Origin: Flexilinea sp.
Lineage (GTDB): Bacteria; Chloroflexota; Anaerolineae; Anaerolineales; Anaerolineaceae
Length of the DNA stretch: 42,863 bases
Assembly: GCA_026645735.1 (NCBI GenBank)
Contig: JAPKMT010000029.1
Span: 1-42,863, forward strand
Direction of reading: 5' to 3'
This document shows positions 24,409-33,959 of this stretch, one piece after another. Within the stretch, counting starts at the first letter, position 1; the number at the start of each line of letters is the position of its first letter. A program made the translations under genes and the position numbers. The notes beneath the pieces were generated by a model. It was not told the origin of the DNA. It saw only the letters and a list, made by a program, of their open reading frames with translations, and ran no database searches.

Positions 24409-27400
24409 TTACTGATTTGAATCGTATACTGTTCTATGTTGCGCTTCAGGCAACCCTTTTTTCATATCAGGAGAATAGAAAACAAAACGGAAGTGACCAA
24501 ATTTCTTTGCCTGGTAAAGCGCGATATCAGCTGCACCATATAAATCGTCAAAGTTCGTGCCATCTTCATTAAACATGGATATTCCGACACAACAGGTGAA
24601 AAGGAACTGGCAGTCTTTGCAGAGCGACCCGCCTGCAGAAATATGACAGACACTTCGTCCATTTTCCTGAGTGTAATTTCGGAAGAACTCGCCTTTCATT
24701 AGATCAAAGAATGATACAATCTTCTGCCGAAGCTGGTTTTTTGACTTAATATTCTTGACAAAGACGACAAATTCATCACCGCCTATTCGTGCAACAATAT
24801 CATCACTGCGAAATGTCTTTAATAATACCTGTGCCAAACCCTGTAAGATCACATCGCCGTACGGGTGGCCGCAAACATCGTTTACTTTCTTGAACTCATC
24901 CATATCGATAATAATAAACGCATGATTGACACCATCCTCTGCGGATTGAATTTCCTTTGTAACCAGATATTCAAGTGATGATTTATTAAATAATCCGGTC
25001 AGGCTGTCCCGACGAGCTTCATTGGTCAGTTTTGAAATTCGCTTCTTCTCCTCATCGACATTGATGATTAAGCCAATACTCTGGATCGGAATACCATCAT
25101 CATCAAAAAGGATAGTTCCATTAATTCGATGCCATAGTAATTCACTCCCCGGCTCAAACGAATCTGCCAAACGAAATTCAATTTCTCGATTGGATCGGTT
25201 ATTTTGCAGATAAGAAACAATCCGATCATGATCTTCAGGGGAGAAATAATTGTTTTGCGTGATATTTTGACAGAAAGCCGGGATAGTGATGGATTCGGGA
25301 ATTTGTCCCTGCGGTGTGGTTTTTTTATAATTGAAAAGCATCAAGTCTCTCTTGTAATCATATTCATAAACAATCGCTTCCGTACAATCCACCAGAACCT
25401 GATAGCGATTTTTTTCCAGCTCCAGTTCCTCCTGTGCTTTTTTCCTTTCAGTAATGTCCATCAGCACTGCCAGTACAGCATCCATCCCATTTTTCGATCT
25501 TATACGTCTGCCGCGATTCCGAAGCCAAAGCAAACTGCCATCATTTTTCACACAGCGAATATCCAATTCATATTCATGTTGCTCAGGGGTATTAATAATT
25601 GTCTGCCAAAGTTTCTTACGGTCTTCCTCTAGAACGAGATTTACCAGTCCATCCTTGGATACTTCACGAAACTCCTCAATTGGAAAGCCGAATAAACTCA
25701 ATAACTGCGGATTAAAAAAGAAAAGCGGATAATTTGGCTTCAGATAGAATCCAATCACACATCCCGGGAACTGCTCACTTAACAAATTAAAACTGGTTCT
25801 TTCATTGATAACATTATCCACCTGTAAATCTTTCTTCAGATCACTGATATAAGAGATATGAAGCGTTTCAATGTAAGATTTTCCACTAATATTGGTGATT
25901 GACGCTGACATACAAAGTTTTGTCTTGTTCGAATCAGCAGTAATATTTAACTGGTCAACCGAAAGCACGGCAAAAATATCCTCACTGCCATCCGGTGTCG
26001 TTTTTTCGCTGAATCGTTCAATTTCATAAATATAGGGCATCACATTATTTTCAAGCTGCTTTGTAATTTGAGCTCCAAATTCTGCTTTGGTTAATACACC
26101 TTCTGAAGAAGTCGGATCATAAATATACACATCAGAAGCTAAAAAGAGCAATGCTTTTTCCGAATTTCGTTCAATATACATCGCATTTAAGAAAGATTCA
26201 AACATCTTTCTGACGGTTGTTTTTAGTATCTTGGCAGATGAAGCTGTTTCATTTTCCACTTGATACCCATAAACCCATTCATTTGTACTGGTTGAAGAAG
26301 CATCCAGTTTCTTCTCAAAATCAGCTTGCGATACAGGCCTTGAGTAGTAAAATCCTTGTGCATACAGACAACCGGCACTCATGAGGAAATCTGATTGTTC
26401 CTTTGTCTCAATCCCCTCACAGATCACCTGAATATTTAAGGTATGCGCCATTGCAACGATATGCGTCAGGATATCCTTCGTTCTTTTCGATATATAGGTC
26501 TCTGTAAGAAAGTTCCGATCTAATTTCAAAATATCAAACTGGACAGAATTCAACAGCGTCAGTGAGGAGTATCCGGAACCGAAATCATCAATGGAAGTCA
26601 GATATCCGATATCGCGCATCAGGGACATGACTTCTTGTGCATTTTCCGTCTCAGCCAGAGCTGTCTCGGTTAATTCCAGCTCAATCAGATATTTTGGAAT
26701 ATGATATGTTTCAAGAAAGAATTTCAACCGCTCAATATAATGTTCTTCCGCCAGATGCGCACGGGATTGATTGACAGAAATCGGCACGATCTTTTGCCCG
26801 TTCAAAGAGCGTCGGCGAATCATCTTGCAGGTTTCTTCCAGTACATAATCATCCAGCTGCAGAATAAAACCGTTCCGTTCAAACAACGGAATAAAGACAC
26901 CGGGAAGCATAAATCCTTTTTCTTTGCTGTTCCATCTGACAAGTGCTTCTGCACCAATGATTGAACCGGATTTCATATTAAATTTGGGCTGAAAAAAGAC
27001 TTGAAATTCATGATCCCGCAATGCCTGATTCTGAATATCTTCCAGTGTTTTCTCAAAATTTAATTTTTCCTGCATCGTCTCATCGTAAAAAGTGACGAGT
27101 GAGGATGATGTCTTGGATTCCATTCTCGCAATCTCTGCCCGATTGATCGCCGTAGTGATGGGCTGATCATGAGCCGGAATCAGATAAACTCCGAAATTCA
27201 TGTGCAGCGTAATCGAAGTATCGCCTTTGCGATAGGCGCTGCAATTATGATGCAGATACAAAAGGTCCCGATTCAATGAATCCATACTCAGGTATGGGAT
27301 CAGACTGACAAAATGATCCGCTTTCACCCTCACCGGGACAAGACCATAATCGGACTCTTTCTGCAGGACATGAGCCGTATGCCGGATAATATCATCTCCG

Positions 27401-29172
27401 ATGGATCTTCCATAGCAATCATTAATGACATCAAACCGATCGACATCCATGGACAACACAGCATAATTGCGGTATCTGTTGGATTGAATAACTCCGTGTC
27501 CTTCTTTTTCGAGCCAGCGAATATTTTTCAGTCGGGTTAATTCATCCTCATAAGCCATTTTGTAAAGGGTTTTTTCTGTTTTACGCCGCTCAATGTAAAT
27601 CCATGCTGAGATAATCATAATTATCAGAAATAAAATGACATACAAAAATGGATTTTTTGTAAAAAATTGTATAACCGTCATCGGATCTTTTTGACCGACT
27701 GTGATGTCTGTGATGATGTCTGAAAGTATTTCCGATCCGAGCGATTGAATTTCTTTATTCAGGATACTGATCAGCAGCGGATTCTTTTCACTGTTGATTC
27801 CAAAACTGATCGGAATTGAAAAACCACTGCTGATATTTGAGACCAAATCTTTGTTTTCTGCTTCTTTCAGTAATAATTCTGTTTCATAAACACTGGCATA
27901 AGTGATATCCCGGGTACCATCTCGAACCGCCCGAATACAATCACTCAAAACCGTACAGATGGTCACTTTGTCATTTGGTTTCTTCAATATATATTTCACC
28001 GCGTAATTCAAGCTTGGATGTACGATAATTCGTGGATTATCCCCTTGAAAATTCTTACGGGAAATACTTAAATATGGCAGCGTTAGATAAGGAACTGTTT
28101 TCTTGATGGATGAATTGGAAGGCAATCCGGAATCATAGCTGATATCAATCATGATATCCGTCTCACCACTTTGTACTTTTTTGATCCGATCGACATACGA
28201 TGAAACTTCCACATATTGAAGTTCCATTCCAATTCTTTTAGCAATATGGGAAAGGATCGCGTTTTCAAAACCGGTATATGTTTTCGTTACCGGATCATAC
28301 GCGGATAATGGATATCGTTTTGAAGCTGCTGCCACAAGAAATGGACCGTGAGAAACGAGATAATCATTTTCTTCCCGGGTAAGCGCTATAGAAAAAGTAT
28401 TCTTTGAAACATAGTACTTTCCATATAACCGGCTTATAAACAAAGGATCGTCCAATTCAATCGCGTCAATCGCCTGATCGACCTGCTTTATTAATTCAGT
28501 GTTTCCTTCTTTAACAATCGCATAATAGGGATTGTAGCCGAATCTGGCGATCATTTTATAAGAGGAAGGTACCAGCTGGTCCGAAATCACAATTCCGTCA
28601 ATTTCATTAGCTTCAACGGCTGCCTGCATTTCTACGATGCCGGGATATTCGATTAATGTGACAGAAAAATTATTTTCGCGTGCAAATTCTTCAAGCTGCT
28701 GATATCGGATACTTCCTTTTTGAATTCCAACTCTCATCCCATCGAAATTTTTAAAATCATTATAAAAGAATCGGTTATCTTCTTTCTTTATCGATAAAGC
28801 CCCATACCCGTAACCCATCATTTTTTGTGAGTAATCATAAAATCGGTCACGTTCAGGAGAATAATCGGCATAAGTCAGCAGGTCAATTTCACCTTTTTTC
28901 AATTTCTCCAAACATTCACCCCACGAACAATTAACGTAGATGTAATCGAATTTGGCATAATCACTGATACGCTGCAGGAATTCATAACCATATCCGCTGC
29001 GCGTGCCATCTGGCGAAATGTCCTGATAATACTCAGAAATAAAAAAACCAACTCGGACCTTAATAGATTGGTCTGAGGGATAGGCTTGAGAAGAAAGATT
29101 GTGAAAAAAGAGGGAGAATAGGATAACCGAGAATATCAGGAAGACAAAACGCAAGTACTTTCGAATTCCCAT
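24409..29172 (-). CDS. Membrane c-di-GMP enzyme: 2x SBP_bac_3, GGDEF, EAL, NTF2-like, 2x PAS, GGDEF
   Basis: A 1587-aa sensor enzyme. I start at 29172 (MGIRKYLRF), where GAGGAA precedes the ATG and a signal anchor follows; a longer frame opens at 29226. Order: two periplasmic solute-binding type 3 domains (about 36-260, 275-495), membrane helix (about 505-527), degenerate GGDEF with KADHF at 617, an EAL domain with EAL at 742-744 and intact-looking ELTE, IDDFG, LKLD and EGIE motifs, an NTF2/SnoaL-like domain (about 975-1120), two PAS domains (about 1124-1390) and a canonical GGDEF (RIGGDEF, 1464-1468) with an I-site RSDD. It could both make and hydrolyse c-di-GMP in response to an amino-acid-like ligand. 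A Cys-rich insertion (1509-1528) interrupts the last domain. Confidence 0.92.
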   Translation of the reverse strand: MGIRKYLRFVFLIFSVILFSLFFHNLSSQAYPSDQSIKVRVGFFISEYYQDISPDGTRSGYGYEFLQRISDYAKFDYIYVNCSWGECLEKLKKGEIDLLTYADYSPERDRFYDYSQKMMGYGYGALSIKKEDNRFFYNDFKNFDGMRVGIQKGSIRYQQLEEFARENNFSVTLIEYPGIVEMQAAVEANEIDGIVISDQLVPSSYKMIARFGYNPYYAIVKEGNTELIKQVDQAIDAIELDDPLFISRLYGKYYVSKNTFSIALTREENDYLVSHGPFLVAAASKRYPLSAYDPVTKTYTGFENAILSHIAKRIGMELQYVEVSSYVDRIKKVQSGETDIMIDISYDSGLPSNSSIKKTVPYLTLPYLSISRKNFQGDNPRIIVHPSLNYAVKYILKKPNDKVTICTVLSDCIRAVRDGTRDITYASVYETELLLKEAENKDLVSNISSGFSIPISFGINSEKNPLLISILNKEIQSLGSEILSDIITDITVGQKDPMTVIQFFTKNPFLYVILFLIIMIISAWIYIERRKTEKTLYKMAYEDELTRLKNIRWLEKEGHGVIQSNRYRNYAVLSMDVDRFDVINDCYGRSIGDDIIRHTAHVLQKESDYGLVPVRVKADHFVSLIPYLSMDSLNRDLLYLHHNCSAYRKGDTSITLHMNFGVYLIPAHDQPITTAINRAEIARMESKTSSSLVTFYDETMQEKLNFEKTLEDIQNQALRDHEFQVFFQPKFNMKSGSIIGAEALVRWNSKEKGFMLPGVFIPLFERNGFILQLDDYVLEETCKMIRRRSLNGQKIVPISVNQSRAHLAEEHYIERLKFFLETYHIPKYLIELELTETALAETENAQEVMSLMRDIGYLTSIDDFGSGYSSLTLLNSVQFDILKLDRNFLTETYISKRTKDILTHIVAMAHTLNIQVICEGIETKEQSDFLMSAGCLYAQGFYYSRPVSQADFEKKLDASSTSTNEWVYGYQVENETASSAKILKTTVRKMFESFLNAMYIERNSEKALLFLASDVYIYDPTSSEGVLTKAEFGAQITKQLENNVMPYIYEIERFSEKTTPDGSEDIFAVLSVDQLNITADSNKTKLCMSASITNISGKSYIETLHISYISDLKKDLQVDNVINERTSFNLLSEQFPGCVIGFYLKPNYPLFFFNPQLLSLFGFPIEEFREVSKDGLVNLVLEEDRKKLWQTIINTPEQHEYELDIRCVKNDGSLLWLRNRGRRIRSKNGMDAVLAVLMDITERKKAQEELELEKNRYQVLVDCTEAIVYEYDYKRDLMLFNYKKTTPQGQIPESITIPAFCQNITQNNYFSPEDHDRIVSYLQNNRSNREIEFRLADSFEPGSELLWHRINGTILFDDDGIPIQSIGLIINVDEEKKRISKLTNEARRDSLTGLFNKSSLEYLVTKEIQSAEDGVNHAFIIIDMDEFKKVNDVCGHPYGDVILQGLAQVLLKTFRSDDIVARIGGDEFVVFVKNIKSKNQLRQKIVSFFDLMKGEFFRNYTQENGRSVCHISAGGSLCKDCQFLFTCCVGISMFNEDGTNFDDLYGAADIALYQAKKFGHFRFVFYSPDMKKGLPEAQHRTVYDSNQ

Positions 29173-29440
29173 CGTTTTCCTCGTGTTAAACACTTTCATT
29201 GGTTTTAGAATCCATTTTGCAGCCAATCATAATCTCTGCTCCAAAAGTCTTAGAATTCTGGAACAACTTTTCGATCCGTGCACTTGAAAATTGAAGGTTT
29301 CATTACAATTTTATAACCTTTGTTTAGGTTGATGCATGCTTAGATCAATGGACACTTCAAAAGAAAAAAGATTGGTTCAAATAACAAAGTGTTGCTTCGA
29401 TGCTCAAAAATAATCTTGAGAATAATTTAAAATGATCTTA

Positions 29441-29461
29441 ATGATAATGATTAATTATCAT
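29441..29461. promoter_or_regulatory. Operator-like palindrome upstream of the c-di-GMP gene
   Basis: ATGATAAT and ATTATCAT flank GATTA. The half-sites resemble Fur-family boxes (TGATAAT/ATTATCA), but the spacing is five bases rather than one. It is one of the few distinct signals in the 443-base gap 29173-29615, between aroQ and the c-di-GMP gene. Confidence 0.35.
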
Positions 29462-29502
29462 GAAATAATTATACAAGTGAAAGCACGAACTGGACAGATC
29501 AA

Positions 29503-29538
29503 CAACGATTCGAGGTATGGAAAAAAAGATCTTTTTTT
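29503..29538. repeat. Solo end of the hairpin element plus an A/T palindrome (copy E)
   Basis: CAACGATTCGAGGTATGG (29503-29520) matches the left end of elements A and B at 15 of 18 positions. It is followed directly by a perfect palindrome of seven As, GATC and seven Ts. No right end was found, so this is a remnant or chance match. The T run on the minus strand may help end the aro transcript. Confidence 0.4.
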
Positions 29539-29615
29539 CATCCAGAAATCGGAAAATCTGTCCTGAGCCTTTAAAATTCACATTAAAAAAAGATTTGTAA
29601 CCAGACAACGGAAAA

Positions 29616-30059
29616 TTAATTTGCTGTTTTTTCCAGATGTTCAAGCAGAATATCCATTGCCTCACTGTATCCGGGAATTCCGTGGCCTACAATAGCCGCG
29701 ATACAAGCCAATTCCGTTATGGAATGATGACGAAATGGTTCACGTTTCATATTATCAGTGATATGTACTTCAACCGCTGGAATTGATACTGATTTTAAGG
29801 CGTCTAAAATTGCGATACTGGTAAAAGTGTAACCGCCGGGATTAATAATAATGCCATCCATCTTTTGGTAGGCAGCCTGAATCGTATCGATAATGGAACC
29901 TTCATGATTTGACTGGAATAATTGCACATCAATACTTCTTTTCCTGGCTTCTTCCCGAATATAATCTTCCAGTTGCGTAAAGGTCGTATTTCCATACATA
30001 TGGGGTTCTCGGATTCCAAGCATATTTAGATTTGGACCATTTATCACTAATATTTTCAT
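29616..30059 (-). CDS. aroQ: Type II 3-dehydroquinate dehydratase
   Basis: A 147-aa dodecameric-type dehydratase that converts 3-dehydroquinate to 3-dehydroshikimate, the third shikimate step. Motifs: NGPNLNMLGIREPHMYG with the catalytic Tyr in the MYG segment, FQSNHEGSIID, INPGGYTFTSIAI, and VEVHITDNMKREPFRHHS with the catalytic His. Length is normal. Its ATG overlaps the aroE-aroK stop by four bases (ATGA). Last gene of the aro operon. Confidence 0.95.
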   Translation of the reverse strand: MKILVINGPNLNMLGIREPHMYGNTTFTQLEDYIREEARKRSIDVQLFQSNHEGSIIDTIQAAYQKMDGIIINPGGYTFTSIAILDALKSVSIPAVEVHITDNMKREPFRHHSITELACIAAIVGHGIPGYSEAMDILLEHLEKTAN

Positions 30060-31303
30060 TTTTTCTCCAATTTTTGCATAATTTGTTGAATTGTACTCTC
30101 AATTGAATGATCATTGATCACACGTTCATCACAGCAATCTTCATAAAACGGCAGCCGATACTGATACAACTGAGATAAAACAGTCGGATTGAGCGAAAGA
30201 GGTCGTCCATCCATCGATAAGGCTTCCAGGCTGCGCTCCAGAAAAATAACTTTTCCATTTTGGCGCAAAGCCATTCGGTTGCTCTTATCCAGAATTGCTC
30301 CACCACCAGTCGAAATCACCAGACCATTTTTTTTCCCATTTTCCTGAATCACATCTCTTTCAGCTTTCCGAAATACGGCTTCCCCGTCTTCAGAAAAAAT
30401 CCTTGAGATTTCTTTTCCAGATTGCTTTACGATCTCAATGTCTGTATCAACAAATATTCTTCCCATCCGATCAGCAATTTTTTTGCCGATGGTACTTTTT
30501 CCGCTTCCTGGCATGCCGATGAATACAATATTCTGCATTCGACGGATCATTTGTTCGACAGTACTATCAATGATTGAATCATCCGCTGTTCGATCCAGGA
30601 ACAAATCGGATGCGTATTTGGCCTGGGCTGTCAGCATAACAAGACCACTTCCATAAGCGATCTTTCGTTCCCGAGCCTGTAAAATCAGATTTGTACAAAG
30701 CGGATTATAAATAACATCCAATACACCTTCGCAATCAGGGAGACTCTCCAGGTCAATCAAGGTTTCGGCATTATTGGGATACATACCAACAGGGGTTGTA
30801 TTAATGACAATCTGAGAATCTGAATGCAGGTATAGATTCTGATAAGTAACCTCTCCGGAACGAGATACTACGATGACATCACGGGCACCCTGATCTTTAA
30901 CCGCAGCACAGACCGTTGCACTGGTGCCGCCTGTTCCAAGAATCAAAACTTTTTTCCCTGAAAATTCGATTCCTGCATGTCTTGCCATGTAAAGAAAACC
31001 GGCATAGTCCGTGTTATAACCGAATAAACCTTCCGATGCAGATAAAATGGTATTGACACTGCCTATCTTTTCTGCTTCCGGGGAAATTCCAGACAAATAT
31101 GGGATCACGGCTTTTTTGTATGGAATCGTAACGTTTAATCCTTTATACAACCGCTCCTTCAAAAAAGATTCCAGAGAATCCCGGGGAATTTCAATCAATT
31201 CATAATGGTATGCATTATTTGTGAGCAATTGGTGAATTAAAGCGGAATAACTGTGTCCTAATTTTTCCCCAATTAATCCAAACATATGCGTTTTTATAGA
31301 CAT
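30056..31303 (-). CDS. Shikimate dehydrogenase-shikimate kinase fusion
   Basis: A 415-aa bifunctional enzyme doing steps four and five. Residues 1 to about 245 are AroE: GEKLGHSYSALIHQ, GLNVTIPYKKAV with the catalytic Lys, VNTI, the NADP loop ILGTGGTSATV, and GSGLVMLTAQA. Residues about 258-415 are AroK: Walker A GMPGSGKST (about 261-269), FVDTDIEI, FRKAERDV and STGGGAIL, with the lid GRPLSL. Fusion order is dehydrogenase then kinase. The gene starts behind a 424-base gap; GGAGTAAGG precedes the ATG. Confidence 0.95.
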   Translation of the reverse strand: MSIKTHMFGLIGEKLGHSYSALIHQLLTNNAYHYELIEIPRDSLESFLKERLYKGLNVTIPYKKAVIPYLSGISPEAEKIGSVNTILSASEGLFGYNTDYAGFLYMARHAGIEFSGKKVLILGTGGTSATVCAAVKDQGARDVIVVSRSGEVTYQNLYLHSDSQIVINTTPVGMYPNNAETLIDLESLPDCEGVLDVIYNPLCTNLILQARERKIAYGSGLVMLTAQAKYASDLFLDRTADDSIIDSTVEQMIRRMQNIVFIGMPGSGKSTIGKKIADRMGRIFVDTDIEIVKQSGKEISRIFSEDGEAVFRKAERDVIQENGKKNGLVISTGGGAILDKSNRMALRQNGKVIFLERSLEALSMDGRPLSLNPTVLSQLYQYRLPFYEDCCDERVINDHSIESTIQQIMQKLEKK

Positions 31304-31473
31304 TTGCCTTACTCCAATTCCTGCGTAACAGCAGAATTCAAAAGAATCTTTAAAAAAATCTCATTGTTCTTTGACCTGAGTTTCTCACTTTTTGAAACAA
31401 AGTCCCTTTTTACACTCAAATTTGGAGATTTCAAGGCACTAAATCGCGATACTCAGGAGTACACACATAGCAA

Positions 31474-31632
31474 TTCGTCATTGCGAGGAGGGCATAAGCC
31501 CGATGAAGCAATCTCTTTTCGTGTGGCAATCTTTACACAATGGGACAGGGAGATTGCCACTCCCCTACGGAATAATATCAAGGACAGGATTCTCACCACT
31601 GTGTGGATTCGGATGGCAATCTGTAATTACGA
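31474..31632. repeat. Dispersed-repeat-like element in the aro operon gap
   Basis: The 424-base gap 31304-31727 holds a block beginning TTCGTCATTGCGAGGAGGGC, with GAAGCAATCTC and, inverted, GGAGATTGCCACTCC, and ending TGGCAATCTGTAATTACGAA. This composition (ATTGCGAG...GCAATCT, repeated in both orientations) is that of widespread intergenic repeats known in several phyla including Chloroflexota. The edges form an imperfect inverted repeat (TTCGTCATTGC, TTCGTAATTAC). It looks old and degraded. No gene is supported here. Confidence 0.6.
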
Positions 31633-31727
31633 AGATCATTCTACTTTCACACAACCCGTTTTTCTTTCGAATTGACAATCCGTAATGAGATATGATCTAC
31701 AAAACCCTGATATGAAACCACTATCCG

Positions 31728-32867
31728 CTAAATTTCTGAATAACTCCCCAAAAATTCGAACTGGTCCGGTCCTGTCTCCAAATCACTTAACAATTGGATC
31801 ACATCTTCCGAATAGATGGATGCATCAAAATCAAAATAAAACATAAATTCAAAATCTTTTCCGGGAATAGGACGGCTTTCCAATTTTGTCAGATTCAATC
31901 CCAGTGCAGCAAATTTTGCAATGGTTGTATACAATGAACCAGGACGATGAGGTAATGTCAGCATCAGGCTGATCTTATCTGCTCCAGGATAAATTTCCAG
32001 CTCCTTGGAAATACAAATAAACCTTGTGTAATTGATTTCGCTGTTTTGAATGGAATCATTCAATACAGTCAAACCGTACAGATCAGCGCAATTCTTTGAA
32101 GAAATTGCTGCAATATCAGAACGATCAGAATTTGCCACCATCTGTGCAGCTATTGCTGTATTCTCACAGACAGTTATTTTGATTTCCTTGTGTTCACGCA
32201 AAAATTCACTGCACTGACCGATTGCCTGTTCATGAGAAACAATCTCCGTAATTCTGTCCAATCTGGTTTCCGGTTTCGCCAACAATGTATGGGAGATCAG
32301 CATTTTCAAGCTTTTGGCGATATGAAAATCATATTTTTTCATCAGATCATACACCTTCGTCACAGATCCGTAAGAACTATTCTCGATCGGAAGGATCCCG
32401 TATCGGCACAATCCGTTTTGTACAGCTTGAAAAACTCCTTCAAAATGACGAAAATACAGGATATTTGGTAATGAAAAAATTCGATCACAAGCCATTTGGG
32501 AATACGCGCCCTCAATTCCCTGGCATGCTACGACAGCTTTTGACGGAAATTGTTTCGCAGTATTGATCAACGCTGCTGCAATTTCATCTGCCAGTTTTCC
32601 TTTATGAATGAGAATCCGGTTTTGATAACTCTTGCTTAAATCAAAAAGCGTTGAGAAAATAACTTTTGCATACCCTGCATATTCGTCACCAGCCAATTCG
32701 GCAGTTTGGACTAATATTTCACGTTCCCGCTTCCTGTCCAGCAGAGGAAGATGATGCGCCTGTTTATATTCAGCAACTTTTAAAGCCATCTCCATCCGCT
32801 GGATTACCAGATTCACAATCTGCTTGTCAATTTCATCAATTTGAGAACGAATCTCCTGAATTTCCAT
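31728..32867 (-). CDS. pheA: Bifunctional chorismate mutase-prephenate dehydratase
   Basis: A 379-aa P-protein leading to phenylpyruvate. Residues 1 to about 90 are an AroQ-class chorismate mutase (IRSQIDEIDKQIVNLVIQRM, YKQAHHLPLLDRKREREIL). Residues about 105-290 are the dehydratase (GIEGAYSQMA, LPIENSSYGSV, ENTAIAAQMVA, NYTRFICIS). The C-terminal ACT domain (LMLTLPHRPGSLYTTIAKFA, ESRPIPGKDFEFMFYFDF) should give feedback inhibition by Phe. It follows aroC after 15 bases. Confidence 0.96.
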   Translation of the reverse strand: MEIQEIRSQIDEIDKQIVNLVIQRMEMALKVAEYKQAHHLPLLDRKREREILVQTAELAGDEYAGYAKVIFSTLFDLSKSYQNRILIHKGKLADEIAAALINTAKQFPSKAVVACQGIEGAYSQMACDRIFSLPNILYFRHFEGVFQAVQNGLCRYGILPIENSSYGSVTKVYDLMKKYDFHIAKSLKMLISHTLLAKPETRLDRITEIVSHEQAIGQCSEFLREHKEIKITVCENTAIAAQMVANSDRSDIAAISSKNCADLYGLTVLNDSIQNSEINYTRFICISKELEIYPGADKISLMLTLPHRPGSLYTTIAKFAALGLNLTKLESRPIPGKDFEFMFYFDFDASIYSEDVIQLLSDLETGPDQFEFLGSYSEI

Positions 32868-32882
32868 AGTCCTTTTCCTTTT

Positions 32883-33959
32883 TTATAACAAATAATCTAA
32901 TAAAACAATGGCTATTGCCGCTTCAACAACCGGAACTGCACGCAAAACGACACAAGGATCATGTCGGCCTTGAATTTTCAGTTTCGTATTCTCTTTTCGT
33001 GAGAGACTGACAGAATCCTGTTCTTTCCCAATGGAAGGTGTGGGTTTGAAAGCAGCTCTCAGGATAATCGGCATTCCTGTACTGATTCCACCCAGAATTC
33101 CGCCATGATGGTTGGTTCGGGTTCGAATTTCTCCCTTTTCCGAAAAATAAAACGCATCATTATGCTCACTTCCACGCATCTTCGCCGATGAAAATCCGGC
33201 TCCGAACTCTAAACCTTTCAATGCAGGAATTCCAAAAAGAATCTGAGCGAGACGATTTTCCAATCCATCGAACATCGGATCTCCATATCCGGCGGGGAAA
33301 CCAATTGCACAAGCCTCGATAACACCTCCCACAGAATCCTGATCCGCTTTCGCCTCCTGAACTTTCACCTGCATATTTTCTCCTGCATTTTCATCCAATA
33401 CCGGGAAACTCCTGGCTAGCAAAGAATCCATCACAAAAGCATCCACACAAATGGGATCGAAAAGTAAATCCTGAACGTCAGCGATCGAAGCAATATGAGC
33501 CGCAATCTTTATACCCCGTTTTGCGAGGATCTGAAGGCACACAGCGCCTGCCAGACACAGTGGAGCTGTCATACGTCCAGAATACGGTCCACCTCCTCGA
33601 ATATCGTTAAAGCCGCCTGATTTCAGATAGGCAGGATAATCCGCATGCATCGGACGGGGAACATCCTGAATTTCCGCATAATCCTTCGAACGCGGATCGT
33701 GATTCTCAATCATCATGCATAAAGGAGCTCCGCATGTTCTCTCATTGTTAAGTCCCGAAAGAATCACAGGCAAATCAGGTTCGTTACGCGTTGTCGTCAG
33801 GGCATTTTTTCCAGGAGCTCTGCGCGCCATAAAATTCTCGACAGCCGAAAAATTAATCATTTCACCCGCAGGAATTCCCTCCATCACCACACCAATTGCT
33901 TTCGAATGTGACTGTCCGAAAATAGTAATATGCAGATGGTCGCCGATATTAAAGGACAT
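32883..33959 (-). CDS. aroC: Chorismate synthase
   Basis: A 358-aa FMN-dependent enzyme that makes chorismate from EPSP, the last shikimate step. I start at 33959 (MSFNIGDHLHIT) because GGAGG precedes it and the family begins here; the frame extends to 34067 without support. Signatures: FGQSHSKAIGVVMEGIPAGE, RRAPGKNALTTTRNEPD, GRMTAPLCLAGAV, MRGSEHNDAFY, NHHGGILGGISTGMPI and GRHDPCVVLRAVPVVEA. It overlaps the end of aroA by 11 bases. Confidence 0.96.
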   Translation of the reverse strand: MSFNIGDHLHITIFGQSHSKAIGVVMEGIPAGEMINFSAVENFMARRAPGKNALTTTRNEPDLPVILSGLNNERTCGAPLCMMIENHDPRSKDYAEIQDVPRPMHADYPAYLKSGGFNDIRGGGPYSGRMTAPLCLAGAVCLQILAKRGIKIAAHIASIADVQDLLFDPICVDAFVMDSLLARSFPVLDENAGENMQVKVQEAKADQDSVGGVIEACAIGFPAGYGDPMFDGLENRLAQILFGIPALKGLEFGAGFSSAKMRGSEHNDAFYFSEKGEIRTRTNHHGGILGGISTGMPIILRAAFKPTPSIGKEQDSVSLSRKENTKLKIQGRHDPCVVLRAVPVVEAAIAIVLLDYLL

